Counted from the first letter of the stretch, positions 11,101 through 23,236 are shown. The stretch is DNA of 64,000 bases from Globodera rostochiensis (GCA_018350325.1 JAEVLN010000003.1:4664745-4728744); one strand, 5' to 3'. Numbers and translations: made by a program. Notes: generated by a model not told the origin, from the letters alone.

Positions 11101-12129
11101 ATTCCTTAACAAAAATGCAATAAAAAGGAAAAAATACACCCCTAAGAATCGAGTTTTTCGCCCTCCCCCCGAAAATTTTTCCTGGCTACGCCCCTGGCTA
11201 CATCAATTAGCTCCACTAAACGTTGTTTTTTACTATCAATCAGTAGGGCTGCTACTTTTAGGCAAGAAACTGCAAAATATGCGCCTAAAAAGGCACGAAA
11301 TTTTATAAAGGAAAAATTCTAATTTTTTTGTTTTGTGCCTGTTTTTTTAGAACCCTGAACTTGGATTCGAAATTTGGTTGAAAACTCAATAGGGCGGTCA
11401 ATGTTATTTTAGGGTTGTTAAAATCGGCTCTTTTTGCGATTTGGTTTTGTAGCAAAAATTTTAAATCGGAAAACAAAACCCAAAAGATTTTATGACATTT
11501 GAATCGCTTCCGATCCGAGTGTCGAATGGTCCGAGTGTCGAAAGTGTTGTAACTTTCTTCAACCTAAACCGATTAGGTCGAATATTATACCAAATGAAAG
11601 CTTGCGTTGAGTTAGAGTTATCATTAAGTTAAAGCTAAGTGATTGGACAATGCTTAAAAAAGATATGGCCAAAAAAGGAAAAACTCCAAAAATTGCCATT
11701 TTTGGAGGTTTTCTGGCCATAACTTTTTTCATAATTATCAGATCGCTTAGTTTTTGCTTATTAATTGCTTCTCCTCATCGAGAGCTTTCATTTGGTTTAA
11801 TATTCGACCTAATGGGTTTAGGTTGTAGAAAGTTATAAAGCATTCGACACTCAAAACCCTTTCGACACTCGGACCGGTAGCCATTTGAATCCATACTTTT
11901 CGCAAGATGAAAAAGCAATTATTTTTTTTACATTAAGGAACACCAACGAAATCTAAAAATCGGACAAAATTTGTTAGTGTACGAAAATAATTTCCTGAAA
12001 GAGAGAACTGAACTCTTCAAAATGCTGGACAGTCCAACCACTGATGAAGAATTTAACAAAGCGTTGGTTGAACTGCGCGACAAAGTGGTCGCCCACTGGA
12101 CTTGGTTGTATGAGCAGCATCTTTGCTAA
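8198..12129 (+). CDS. unrecognised multi-exon gene with hydrophobic N-terminus (partial model)
   Basis: Exons fit in phase: 8198-8246, 8296-8504, 8916-9251, 9908-10132 and 10375-10563. A final exon 11978-12129 ends in TAA. The last junction needs an exon I could not place (phase 0 to phase 1). Residues 17-30 (FLVFLIILLVQSIS) form a signal peptide or membrane anchor, then a Ser-rich stretch follows. Exon 4 has an internal duplication of LQRxxSTKSxxFG. The final exon is helical and charged (ELRDKVVAHWTWLYEQHLC). Intron 2 starts with GC (AAG|GCAAGT). Intron 3 contains a hAT-like MITE, and the unresolved part contains another MITE and a foldback. I do not recognise the family. Exon 5 overlaps plausible minus-strand ORFs, so that part is the least certain. 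Confidence 0.5.
9467..9671. mobile_element. small hAT-like MITE, GGTCCCGG-word family
   Basis: Ends TAGGTTGCACGGGACCGGGA and TCCCGGTACCGTGCCACCCTA. The 8-bp flanks, ATTTATAT and GTTTATAT, differ at one base. It lies in intron 3 of the unrecognised gene at 8.2-12.1 kb. Confidence 0.8.
10836..11196. mobile_element. hAT-like MITE, CAGTGGCGTAGCCAGG family
   Basis: Ends CAGTGGCGTAGCCAGG and CCTGGCTACGCCCCTG. The 8-bp flanks are GGTACATC and GCTACATC. It carries long G/C runs just inside each end, the GATA-loop hairpin at 11001-11022 and the GTGCATTTTT/TTAAGGAATTTTT text common in the window. Confidence 0.88.
11505..11882. mobile_element. foldback element, GAGTGTCGAA barcode
   Basis: Two tandem CCGAGTGTCGAA words at each end in inverted orientation. 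The arms meet around AAGATATGGCC / GGCCATAACTTTTTTC. Perfect 8-bp flanking duplication ATTTGAAT (11497-11504 and 11883-11890). It shares its core with the elements at 12771, 32150, 34650 and 46199. Confidence 0.82.
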
Positions 12130-12760
12130 TTTGGGATGCAAAAAGGCATCAAACATTCGATTTTGCGCGTGATGATAATCCATTTTATTTGTTACATCTT
12201 TAGTTCTACACGGAAGGCAACAAAAAATCTTTTTCAATTCTTTGTTAACGATAAACAAAAAAATATTTCCCATTAAAACTTTTTTTTATTCGGTGGTGAG
12301 AGTTTTATTTGTGGTCTTGCGCAACGGCGACTATTCATCAATATTTGGCTTTGGGGGGATTCGGACGGGGAAATGTCGCCGGCCCAAATGTATGGGCGCA
12401 AATTTTTTTTCAAGCTTTAGGAATAGAGAGGGGGGTCGGGTGGCTCCGATAGGTTCCGCCGGGAAAAATTAAAGTTTTAGTGAATTCAATTAGAAAAATG
12501 TAAACCATCATTTTATAAGGTTTTTGTAAGAATCAATAAAAAGGAGTAATTATTAAATTAAAAGAATAAAATGGATTTTTTAAAATTGATTTGTCTTATG
12601 CATTTTTTAAATCTTTCAATTGGTGTGCCAGGGACACAAAAATTCATCAAAAATATCCTTGGCCAAGTTTAAGTGGTCCAAAACCCGGTTTAAAACTCAT
12701 TTCCGCAACTTAGGACCTATTTATCCGATCTTAGCTCGTCGAGACAAAGCAATCGGTATA
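12130..12760. other. intergenic, repeat relics
   Basis: 12430-12470 is a degenerate GATA-loop hairpin copy (GTGGCTCCGATAGGTTCCGCC-like), and 12500-12590 matches 14040-14100. No gene supported. Confidence 0.4.
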
Positions 12761-12770
12761 TCATTTATGC

Positions 12771-13162
12771 GGTACGCATCACTTCAGTGCCCACACTTCA
12801 GTGCCGGGACACTTCACTGCTCATAGCCTATAACTTTTTTTAAATTCAACCAAATCAAACAATCAAGATGTCATTGGAAAGCTCTAAGCTTTTAAAAGCT
12901 AATGTTAAGCCAACGCTAATCAATTAAAAAATTTATAAAAAAGTTATTGCAATAAACTTATGAAAAGCCCTGATTTTGGGCGTTTTTCACGTTGAACTTC
13001 TTAAAAACGAATTGAACCGGCTTGGCTTTTTTTTGTACGATACTTCTCATTTAGAGCTTTCCAATGACATCTTGATTGTTTGATTTGGTTGAATTTAAAA
13101 TCAGTTATAGTCTTTTAAGTGATGGCTGCACTGAAGTGTGGGCACTGAAATGAATGCCGCCG
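12771..13162. mobile_element. foldback element, CACTTCAGTGCC barcode
   Basis: Three CACTTCAGTGCC-like words at the left and the inverted set at the right. The inverted core arms contain CAACCAAATCAAACAATCAA and its complement. A direct duplication TCATTTATGC flanks it (12761-12770 and 13163-13172). Confidence 0.8.
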
Positions 13163-14692
13163 TCATTTATGCCCTTTTGCAGTGGGGCGTTCACTTTACA
13201 GTTCACCCGTTTTTTTCAGATCAGATCATTTGATAAGTTGACTATGGCGCCGCCTGGAGAAATTTGCGAATAGAAATTTCACCAAAATTTTAATTGAGCA
13301 TTTTTCTTCGTCGGAAAAATAACAAAAAAAAACAATTTGGTTTACATAAAAGTGAAGGGATGAATTTTTTTCAAAAATTAAAATTTTAGAAATTTTTCCC
13401 TAAAAATTTCAATGGAATAAAACAAAACAAATAAAAGAAAAATTACCGTATTTTAAAATTTTGGTTGCAAATCTCATCAAATTGAGTCAAAAATTTTCTC
13501 GGCGGCGCCTATCGGCACCGCCGACCCCTCCCACCCCCAGCAGAAATGAAGCAGAATTCTCAAAAAAAAGGAGGCTATTTTCGATGGCTGGTATAATACT
13601 CACAGATTTCAGAACCCTTTAACAGCATAAAACTTGGACAAAATGAGTTGACACGTCGGCGAGTTGACACGTCGGCGAGTCGACCATCGGCGAGTCGACA
13701 TGTAACCGTGTTTGCAGCAGGGTTGCCGCGGGTGACCCGAAATGGAACCGCCGGAGAAAAGATTTTTTTTTAAAAGTTCAATTTGGAGAGTGTTTTTTAT
13801 GAAATTTTCAAAAAATGCAAATTTTTTGCGAATTCTGCTTTATTTAGGAGAGGGGGGGGGGGTCGGCGGTGCCGATAGGCGTCGTCGAGAAAATTTTGAA
13901 TTTTTGACTCAATTTGTTAACAGAATTACAACCAAAATTTTTAAAATGCGGAAATATTTTTAAAGCTATTTAGGAATAGTAAGGAGGGATTGGGTGGCTC
14001 CGATAGGTGCGCCGAGAAAAATTAGGAAAATGTGCTTAATTTTATAAGGTTTTTGTAAGAATCAATAAACAGGAGTAAAATTATTAAATTAAAAAAATAA
14101 AATTGGTTTCACTCGGGGAGTAGAAACTCCGATAGATAAAAGTTAGAGTCAGAACTTAACAACTGAGCCACACGGGCACTGGGTGACGTCTTTGTGCAAA
14201 GTTGTTAAATTAAAGATTTCTAAATTTGTCATTGGTATTTTTCAAATCTTTCAAGTCCACAGTTCTTTAATGATTTCTCACCAAAAATGCCCCATCTTTA
14301 CCAGTGCAAAAAAGTCTCGTTTTCCGAGACTAAAAACCCGAGACCGAGACCCAAAAAAACCGAGAAATTTCTCGACTCGAGAACCGAGACCGAGAATCTC
14401 GAACAGCTCTAGTACAAACTAGAGTATTACCTACAAAATCAATGAGTTGGACAAAGAAAGCACTAGAAATTATGGCCAGAAAATTTTTTTAAAAACGGAT
14501 CAGAGACAAACAATTTTTGTGATAAACAGTATAATACGTATTCTAATTTTACCAAAAGTGTTGGTAAACTCAAACCCCCAAGAAATGACCAAAACTTCTT
14601 GGTCAAATATTGTTTGGGTCCAAGATTCCGGTCTCTTTTATTTACTTTTTTTGTTTCATTTATTCAAAATGTTTTCAATTGGTGTTTTTTAG
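13163..14692. other. repeat-rich intergenic region
   Basis: Contents seen: GATA-loop hairpins at 13501-13522 (inverted orientation) and 13864-13885 (variant). A four-fold GAGTTGACACGTCGGC barcode lies at 13645-13700 without a visible partner. A tRNA-like relic is on the minus strand at 14105-14185 (GTGTGGCTCAGTTGTTAAG). A CCGAGACCGAGA word cluster is at 14320-14405. No supported gene. Confidence 0.5.
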
Positions 14693-14779
14693 CTTTTAGA
14701 AAGTAACTTAACGCAATCGCTTAAAATGGTCGGCCGATTAATTCGCAATTTTCTGAACGGCCAACACATTATTTGCAAG
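14693..14779 (+). CDS. conserved 29-codon exon upstream of PUF gene A
   Basis: The block runs from an acceptor (TTTTTTAG) to a donor (AAG|GTTTG) and is open in one frame (...KMVGRLIRNFLNGQHIICK). The inverted paralogue at 39214-39128 keeps the same frame and splice sites with a few substitutions. It may be a 5' exon of the PUF gene or of a separate gene. The role is unknown. Confidence 0.35.
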
Positions 14780-15329
14780 GTTTGAATTTCTTTTTTTAAT
14801 TTGTTCAAACGAATGGTGGCAAATGAATTGTGAAAAATATTAATTCCCCCGACTTTTTTTTAAAATTTGTGTTACTTTTTTAAGTTTTAATAAGATTTAA
14901 AACGTATTTGGGTTCTAGTCCGTTTTATGCGTCCCATGATGCCGTGTAAATGTTTTACTTTAGAAATTTTGTGGTAAGACTAAAGAATGGTGCCCCAATT
15001 TTTCCCCAAAAAATAAAAACATTTTATAAAGTCGTTAGAAAATAGTTTCTAACGCGTTTCTGGCCAGCTTTACTATTCCCAAAAATCAAGTACTTGATGA
15101 AAAAAATCTTAGACAAAAGATGTCAGAAATTTGGTATAGAACTCCATGGGACGCATAAACCGGACTAGAACCCGTATTTGTATATAAAAAGAAGGGCTCT
15201 AACATAATTTGGTGAATGTTTTGTTTATGAAAACCCAAAAAGGCCCCCCTTTATGGTTTTGAATTGTCGACCCTTCGTTTTGCGAAATATTAGGAAAAAC
15301 GCACACGAAAATGTTCGAGGAGTTGGAGG

Positions 15330-15614
15330 CAGGGACGTAGCCAGGGGGGGGGGGCGGGGGGGGAATTCCCTCCCCCCCCGAAATGAAATTTCAGAAAAAA
15401 AAAAAACAAGAGGGGGGACCCTATTGTTTTACACTTTTACAACTTTTTGATCAATTTTCTTAACAAATTGCCATCAAAAATCAAAAAAATTTTCCCGGCG
15501 GCGCCTATCGGCACCGCCGGGCCGCCCCTGGCGCTCAAATGGGAATGCCATCTGAGCGCCGCGCTCAGATGGATCAATTCCCCCCTCCGAAATTTTTTTC
15601 TAGCTACGTCCCTG
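15330..15614. mobile_element. hAT-like MITE, CAGGGACGTAGCCAGG family
   Basis: Ends CAGGGACGTAGCCAGG and CTAGCTACGTCCCTG. Perfect 8-bp duplication GTTGGAGG (15322-15329 and 15615-15622). The inverted paralogue near 38945-38960 has one uninterrupted GTTGGAGG at the same point, an empty site. It contains the GATA-loop hairpin at 15497-15518. Confidence 0.95.
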
Positions 15615-15782
15615 GTTGGAGGTGTTTAGATTTAAAAAAACGATGGACTAATCGGAAAGATTAAATCCTTCCTCTTGGAAAGTTTTATTCGTATGCAAAT
15701 ATTTTTAACAAAAAAACAAAATTTTTTTAGGTTCAACACGTTCAAACTGTTCGTGTGGCGTTTTTGCATCAACACAGCAAAA

Positions 15783-18700
15783 ATGTGTGCCCGGCAGCCG
15801 TTCTTTCGTGCGGCGCTCGCATGGCGTCGACGTCGTCCAGTAAATTTTGGACATTTAATTAGCTCTGGAGTTTTTTTCAGCGTATTACGAGTTTCAGACC
15901 GTCCCAGCAACCGGTCCAAGCTGTCGGACAAGTACAGCAACAACAGCGGTTCCACGCTGTTGGACGATTACCACAATAACCGTGCAGACAATCTTCAACT
16001 CACCGATTTGGGCAAGGACACCGTGGCGTTTGCGCTGGACCCGCAAGGTTCAAGGTGGGAATTGCTGAGTGAACGATTTGAACAGCTCGGGCTGGCGCCA
16101 ACCCGTTCATTCCATGGCGTGTAACTTTCTTCAACTTCCACCGAATAATTTAATACCATTCGACGATAAATTGGCATAAGCTAAGCAATTGTACAAAACA
16201 TTAAATAGTCATTCCATGAAAAGGGGGAAAATCCAATTTTTTGGTTGTTTTAACTTTTTGGAAGGAATTCTGTCCAATCGCTGTTGGGTGAAGGGGGGTG
16301 TATGATGCAGAAGCTAATTGAATACAGAATTCGCATTAACATTCCGTCAGGTTCATCCAACAAAAGTTGGGGCGTGCCAGATCGACGGAGACGGCTCAGC
16401 TGGTGGACAATTAATTTATTATTTTAAGCCGGTTTTTAGACTTGCGTACTGAAGTGTTCCTTTTACCTGGGGACTCAAATGGTTGACTATAAATGTGAAA
16501 AATGTTATTTAGATAATTAATGAGATATCGGCGCAAGTGACTCCCTTGTCCCTCCATAAATACGGTAATTGGGTGATCCGAAGTGTGCTTGAACACTGCA
16601 CGGAGCAGCAAAAGCGTCCCATGTTGGAACAATTACTTGACAATGTACCCACATTGGTCACGGATAAGTACGGCTGCTTTGTGATCAACCATGTGATTGA
16701 GCATGGACTGCCCGAAGATCGGGAACGCATTGCGCGCAATCTGCACGAAAATGTGAGTCACAGATCAGTTGAAGGGGCGTGTGGTCGGAATAAAATAGAT
16801 TTTTTCTCCCTAAAAGATCATCTCCCTTTGCCTCCATAAATACGGTAATTGGGTGATCCGAGGTGTGCTTGAACACTGCACGGAGCAGCAAAAGCGTCCC
16901 GTGCTGGAACAACTTCATGACAATGTGCCCACATTGGTCACGGATCCGGTGGGTGAAGGGGCGGGTGGGGAATCGTAGATCCTTTTTTTAAAATTGAGTC
17001 GTAATTATTTTTGTTCAAGTACGGCAACTACGTGATCCAACACGCGATTGAGCATGGACTGCCCGAAGACCGGGAGCGCATTGTGCACATTCTGCAGGAC
17101 GACATTATGAAGTACGCACAGCACAAGTTCGCCTCCAACGTCATTTTGAAGTGTTTAATCTGCGGGACGGCGGATCAGAAAAAAGCGCTGATCGACAACG
17201 TTTGTGGCGGGTGAGTTGCTTTATGCATTAAATGTCACTTTTTGGGACATAAATTGTTGAACGGTTAGCGCTCTTTCGGATAGAGTTGGCCAGGACCGGG
17301 ATCTCGACCCGGGAACAAGTATTTAATGCTGGCCCGGTTTTCCAGGTCCCGGCCAACTACTTCAAGAAGTACAAATCGTCTTTTTTGTTTTGTTTTTTAT
17401 TTTTCCTTTTTTCCGATAAAGAAATGCTGAATTAAATAACACATTTGGGAAGGTTTATGATGTTATTTTTTAAAGAGGGCCGGAGACGCTTCAAAATGCA
17501 CGACAATTGATGGCTGACGAATTTGGCTCTTTTGTTATTCAGGTCCTTCGAATATTCATTAGTTTTGGCATGATTCGATAAATTGAGTGAACTATTTTTG
17601 CAAGTTTCTTCAAATTGGTCTGTTTCTTTCAATTTTTAGCCGCACATTCAAAAGAAATTTAAAACATAATTTAATTATTAAGTAAAATTCCCTAAAATAG
17701 CCCAAAAATGATCAAAGGGAATGTCTAATTAAGCAAAATAAATTCAGAAATTTTTCGAGTACGGCACGGACGATCAGAAGGCTCGGCTGGTGGACGCATT
17801 GCGCGGCCACGTGTTGACATTGTCCCTGCAAATATACGGCGGTCCCGTGATCCAAAAGGCGTTGAAATCGGTGGACAAAACGTCGCAAATTGAGGCAATA
17901 CTTTATTTTAAATAGTTACGAGCGTTTGGTTGCCGCTTCGCGGCACCCAACCGCTCTTTGTTGTCTTTAATCTTTTTTTTGTTTAAATTTTTTCTGTTGC
18001 CTTGCCTCTTGACTTGCGTTGAATTTCAACTTGCCTTGACTCTTCACTTGCCTTAATTCTTGACTTGACTCTTGATTGAATCTCAACTTGTTTTGACTCT
18101 TACTCCTGCCTTGATTTGACTCTTGACTTGTGAGTTGAATTTCGACTTGCTTTGACTCTTGACTTGCTTTGATTCTTGACTTGCTTAACTCTTGACTTGC
18201 CTAGACTCTTGACTGCCTTGACTTGCCTTGGCTCGACTGCCTTGACTTACCTTAACTCTTGACTTGCCTAGACTCTTGACTGCCTTGACTTGCCTTAACT
18301 CCTGACTGCCTTGACTTGCCTTGGATCGACTGCCTTGACTTGATTTAACTTCTTGACTTGCCTAGACTCTTGACTGCCTTGACTTGCCTTAACTCCTGAC
18401 TGCCTTGACTTGCCTTGGATCGACTGCCTTGACTTGATTTAACTCTTGACTTGCCTAGACTCTTGACTGCCTTGACTTGCCTTGGCTCTTGACTTGCCTT
18501 GGCTCGACTGCCTTGATTTGACTTGCTTTGGCTCTTAACTTGCCTTAACTCTTGACTTGCCTTGGCTCTTGACTTGCCTTAACACTTACTTGCACTGACC
18601 TTTGACTCGATTTTAAGAAATAATTACTTTTAGATAAATCCCTTGAACAAACATACGGACACACGGATTTAGTATAATGAATTACATTTTGAGCATACAT

Positions 18701-21026
18701 TAAATATTAGGGGGGGGGGGCGCCGAGAAAATTTTAAAAGGGTGGATCGGCGGTGCCGATAGGCTCCGCCGAGAAAAATTTTTGAATTTTGATGGTAATT
18801 CGTTAAGAAAATTGGCCTGAATTTCTACAATTTTTGACTTTTGGATGAGAAAAATTTAGGGATTTTTGACTAAATTTGTTTAGAAAATTGGTCTGAAAAT
18901 TACGAATTTCCTTTTTTTTTCTCTTCGTTCTTCCCCCCCCCCCCCTCCAACCCTTTTTTCTCTTTGACCCCCCCCCCTCTATTTTGGCCTCGGTACGAAC
19001 GATGGGAAAGGGGGGGGGGGTCGGCCCCTCACTATTTAAATGATTTCGAGATTAATCTTTAATAAACAATAAAATTTTTAAAGATAATCGAAGAATTGAC
19101 GCCGCGTGCGTGTGTGATCAGATGCATCAAAGATCGTTATGGAATGCACGTCATGAACATGGTGAATAACACCAATAATAACAATTATATAAATGCGTTG
19201 TTTGAGTCTTAACCTAGGGGCTCCCGGGTTTGGGGGGTTAGCTTCATTGGAAACTGTTAAATTTACAGATAATTGAACTCATCGAACCACAGCGGCTTCA
19301 GTTTGTCGTTGATGCCATAATGTACAGCCCGACGGATTCTGTACGTTTTTATCAGATTTTGTTTATTTGTTTAAAAAACTATTTTAAACATTTTTGCAAA
19401 ATCAAACAATCTTAGTACTATTAAGAAGATTTAATTGCGTAGTAGATAGATTTTAAAAGTCGACCCAAGCATTCCAATAAGTTATATTTGCGAAACTGTT
19501 AAATTTGAGATTTTAACTTTTCTCTAAGACTAAATCTTAAATGCATCCTTTGTCCCGTCCAACCCAACAGGTTGCCCCTCTGTCTCTCCATAAATACGGT
19601 AGTCTGGTGATTCGATGTGTGCTTGACAACTGCACGGAGCCACAAAAGCGTCCCTTGCTGGAACAAATACTTGACAATGTACCCACATTGGTCACGGACC
19701 AGAATGGCAACTTCCTGATCAAACATGTGATTGAGCATGGACTGCCCGAAGATCGGGAACGCATTGTGCGCAGTCTGCACGAGAATGTGCTCACTTTGGC
19801 AACGGATAAGTATGGCAGCCACGTGATCAAACATGTGATTGTGCATGGACTGCCCGAAGATCGGGAGCATATTGTGCGCAGTCTGCACGAAAATGTGGGT
19901 CACGGATCAGTTGAAGGGGCGTGTGGTCTCGGAATAAATCAACTTTTTTTCATTGCCCCCTCTCCCTCCGAATTTTTCTAGATACGCTCTTTCATCGTTT
20001 ATTATTAGACAAATCGATTTTTGATTTCTCATTAATTACTTAATCCTACAGAGGCCTTGTAATATAAATTCCTAAGTATTTGTCTTCTAAAATTAGGTAA
20101 GAATACAACGCAATTCGTCGATTTCTCCCTAAAGATCACCTCCCTGTCCCTGCATGAATGCGGCAATTCGGTGATCCAAAGTATGCTTGAACACTGCACG
20201 GAGCAGCAAAAGCGTCCCGTGCTGGAACAACTTCATGACAATGTGCCCACATTGGTCACGGATCCGGTGGGTGAAGGGGCGGGTGGGGAATCGTAGATCC
20301 TTTTTTAAAAATTGAGTCGTAATTATTTTTATTCAAGTACGGCAACTACGTGATCCAATATGTTATCGAACATGGACTGCCCGAAGACCGGGAGCGCATT
20401 GTGCGCAATTTGAAGGGGGACATTCTGAAGAACGCACATCACAAAGGCATTTGCAGCGTAATCGAAAAGTGTTTGGTTTTTGGGACGACGGAACAGAGAA
20501 ATGCACTGATCGACCAAGTTTGTGCGGAGTGAGTTGTTTCCGGGAACCCCAAATCGTTAATTTTCTGTTCAGCAACGGCTCTGGCAACCCGCCTTTGTTG
20601 CAAATGATGAAGCATCCGTTCGCTAACGACGTCGTGCTGAAAATGCATGACTTTGCGGACTCTGCGCATCGTGACAAAATGATGTTCGCCATCGAAGAAC
20701 ACATTCCGGCACTGCTCCGCTTACAAACACGGCAATTAGAGCAACAGTGAGTTTTGTGTTGGCTTTTCTGCCCTTTTTTGTGGTTCTCGATTTTGTTCTC
20801 GGGAATTAATTTATTTTCCCCTATCCATTGCGATAATTCGGTTTTTCTAAATATTTCAAACACGTATTTTTTTGATTATGCGGTTTTTTCAAAAATAAGT
20901 ACAATATTTGTGTCCGATTTCCGGAATTTGAATGAATGTTTTTTGAGTTTCAGATCGCTTACTAAAAGTGGCGCACTCGTGGACAAAAGGAAGAAGTCGA
21001 ATAACAACGGATTATTGGATGATTAG
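15783..21026 (+). CDS. PUF/Pumilio RNA-binding protein A with an expanded repeat array
   Basis: Exons: 15783-16054, 16351-16402, 16513-16752, 16817-16948, 17020-17210, 17476-17542, 17748-17894, 19084-19161, 19269-19340, 19571-19894, 20135-20266, 20338-20528, 20573-20746, 20954-21026. All phases agree, giving about 714 aa. After an N-terminal segment (SKLSDKYSNN...LLDDYHNNRADNLQLTDLG) I count about 16 Pumilio-type repeats (GSRFIQQKL, YGNWVIRSVLEHC, YGNYVIQHAIEHG, FASNVILKC, FGSFVIQKFFEYG, YGGPVIQKALKSV and others). Canonical PUF domains have 8. The order suggests two fused or internally duplicated arrays. PUF proteins bind 3' UTRs to repress mRNAs. Exon 2 must end at CAGCTG|GTGGAC, or a stop follows at 16412. 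Intron 7 starts GC and is swollen to 1.2 kb. The first exon frame differs from that of paralogue B by a one-base indel upstream of DRPSNRSKL. Confidence 0.82.
16100..16205. repeat. half foldback core in PUF-A intron 1
   Basis: GTGTAACTTTCTTCAAC ... GGCATAAGCTAAGCAATTGTAC matches the arm of the foldback family at 11.5 and 46.2 kb, without a visible inverted partner. Confidence 0.45.
17281..17357. mobile_element. old hAT-like relic in PUF-A intron 5
   Basis: TAGAGTTGGCCAGGACCGGG...GGTCCCGGCCAACTA for inverted ends. The paralogous intron of PUF-B holds the same relic at 36770-36825, so insertion preceded the duplication. No clean target duplication remains. Confidence 0.55.
17922..18620. repeat. 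CTTGACTTGC-type degenerate minisatellite in PUF-A intron 7
   Basis: Dozens of imperfect copies of TTGACTTGCCTTGACTC, with a higher-order block of about 65 bp repeated at roughly 18250-18500. It is preceded by an imperfect hairpin (GAGCGTTTGGTTGCCGC / GCGGCACCCAACCGCTC, 17927-17964). The matching intron of PUF-B (36228-36292) is only 65 bp, so this array is new. Confidence 0.88.
18705..19080. repeat. G/C-run MITE relic with hairpin, PUF-A intron 7
   Basis: A GATA-loop hairpin copy at 18749-18770 lies between long G runs (18708-18720, 19005-19020). It is absent from the paralogous intron of PUF-B. Confidence 0.55.
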
Positions 21027-22919
21027 AATAATTTATCTTTTGCTCATCGGTAAATTGTTACTGGTCTTTTGATCTCTTGTTTGCCTTTTTTAGACCATCG
21101 AATGTTTGCAAAATTCCAAAAACGTCAAATTTATGAGACATTTATGGGTGTAATTATTTATTCATGATAAATAGTGCATTTTGTCTTGACGCAGAAAATG
21201 CAATTCGAAATAATTGAATTAATTGGTCAATGAGAAAGTCATTCGTCGTGTTCGGCAGCTTTATCACGGATATCCGGATACGGACGGATAACGGATATGA
21301 CCCTAATAACCGTGGTATCCGTTGATTTTTGACTGCTGAAAAAAATTGTTGATACGATTTTCTTGAATTGGGTTTTAAGATTAGGGCTATCTAAGTAATT
21401 GGTTGCACTCAAGCGGGTTCATTTGCAATTTGCATTTTTTAAGAAATTTAAAAATCCACAAAATTTTCGAAATTTTTAGTAATTTTTTAACAAAATTGTT
21501 AAAAATTCTCTCTCTTTTTAGAAAAATTCCTTAACAAAAATGCATTAAAACTCAAAAATGCACCCCTAAGAATCGACTTTTTTGCTTCCCCCCCCCCCGC
21601 CCCGAGAACTTTTTCTAGTTACGGCCCTGATGGCATTTGGCATATTTTTTTTTGGCGTCCGTGTCATATTTTTTGCCATATTTTTGCGTTTTGCCATATT
21701 TTTGGCCCTCGGCGCCATATTTTTTGCCATATTTACGATCCTTGGCGCCGTATTTAACTATTGGAATGGGCCACCCTGAAGCAACTAAAAGCCAACAAAT
21801 TAAGTAATCATCGCCCGTTCGTCGTTAACTTAGAGATGGCCAGGATTGGGATTTTTGATAAAACCGGAACCGTGAAAGCCGGGATCGGGATCAACATCTC
21901 GAACCGGAATCGAAATTTTTCAAAAACCAGGACCGGGATTCCAAAAACCGGGATCCCGATGCCCTGCCAACATTGAGCATAATTGGGTATTCGAACCCCC
22001 GACTGTGTAAATGATTTTTTCCCTCTTTTTATGAACTCTTCGATGGTAAAGGAAAAATTTTTTAAAAATATTTTAGTTTTAATATTTTTTGAAGGCATAA
22101 AAATTTTTGGTACTTTCCCGTTTTGCGACCCCCTCTCCAAATTTATTGAAAACATCATTTATAGGGTTTTCACGGGTGCTGATCACGAATCTGACAAGAT
22201 TTTTTAGATCTGACAACATCTAAGATTTTCAAATCTATGATTTTTGATAATTATTTTTTCACCATTAAGCACCCAAAACCGCTTTTATAGGTTTGAAAAA
22301 CCATAGGGGGGACCCTTTTGGCTCAAAAGTTCGTTAGGCTTAGGCCTAAGCCATCCTGCTTGGGGCCTAATTTGTAAGCCGTCCAGAGCTTAGGGGTTCA
22401 TCTCAAGGTGGCTTAGGCCTAAGCCTAACGAACCCCAAGTGGACAGCGGAATTGGAAGTCTGTGATGGGAGTTTGCTTTGCTGCATAGGCAAAAGATTTG
22501 GCTCTTTTGTAATTTTGATCATTTTTTGAAGCAAAATGTTCAGAAATGCAGTAAATTTTTATTTTTCATGAAATGTTTTTAATCGACAGCAACAATTTTT
22601 CTCAACAATTCGGGCAGCAATTTTTTGGGAATTCAGCTTTACTTTTAGGGGGGTGGTCTACGGCAAGGGCGTACCCAGAAAGTTTTTTTGGGGGCGGGGC
22701 TAATTTGAAAAAAAAGTCAATCTTTAGGGGGTGCATTTTTGGGTTTTATTGCATTTTTCTTAAGGAATTTTTTCGAAAAACGTTGGATTTTAGGGGTGCA
22801 TTTCTCCTTGTATTTTTAAGCAATTTTCAAAAATGCAAAAAAAGCCAGGACATTTTAGTATAAGATTTTTTTCGGGGCAATTTAATTTTTATTAACAAAC
22901 ACATCGAAAATGGCTCCGA
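21027..22919. other. intergenic between PUF-A and the first knottin-like gene
   Basis: Homology to the PUF-B 3' flank ends near 21200. Then come a GGATATCCGGATA cluster (21260-21310), a hAT-like relic (TAGAGATGGCCAGGATTGGG, about 21830-21975) and a tRNA-like B-box (GGGTATTCGAACCCC, 21986). A TTAGGCCTAAGC block lies at 22325-22440 and a CAGGG-type MITE relic at 22665-22830. No gene supported. Confidence 0.5.
22325..22440. repeat. TTAGGCCTAAGCC block 1
   Basis: Two inverted copies of a GGCTTAGGCCTAAGCC-like unit next to GTTCGTTAGGC. The unit contains TTAGGC and GCCTAA, the nematode telomere hexamer in both orientations. Further blocks are at 27655-27685, 42805-42915 and 56480-56550. Confidence 0.75.
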
Positions 22920-23236
22920 TTAATTTGCTCGCATGTCAATTGTCTTCAAGCGCGGCACGCAGAACCCGCTAGGGCAATAACAAGCCGCGTCACACTGACG
23001 GCTTTGACTGCAGCGTTTGAAGCATGTACGCTTCTCCCGCACCAACTGCGCACCCTCGAAGAAACGCGCAATGCACGGCTCGCCGCCGTCGTTGCTGACT
23101 GCCAGCACTGCATCAAAAACAAAACATTTAGCTGCTTTCTATTTCAGAAGATCGACTGACCGTTTTTGTCTTGTGCCATCAACGCCAAACAGACAATAAT
23201 GGCACAACAGCAGGAGAAGAGCAGTGATTTGGTCAT
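22920..23236 (-). CDS. secreted knottin-like peptide precursor 1
   Basis: Two exons, 23236-23161 and 23107-22920, give 87 aa. The signal peptide (MTKSLLFSCCCAIIVCLALM) is followed by a propeptide (VLAVSNDGGEPCIARFFEGA), a dibasic site (REKR) and a mature C-terminal domain. Cysteine spacing in the mature part is C-x3-C-x5-C-x3-C-x1-C-x4-C. This is close to the inhibitor-cystine-knot layout of squash-type inhibitors. An extra Cys lies in the propeptide. The function is unknown; a secreted protease inhibitor, defence peptide or effector are all possible. It is divergent to the gene at 23945. Confidence 0.82.

Noticed and set aside
16403..16414. PUF-A as a pseudogene because of the TAA in exon 2
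   Set aside because: A donor at CAGCTG|GTGGAC just before the stop keeps phase with exon 3, and all later exons are intact.
17922..19083. Helitron insertion in PUF-A intron 7
   Set aside because: The hairpin at 17927-17964 lies at the wrong end, and no 5' TC / 3' CTRR ends in an AT target could be shown.
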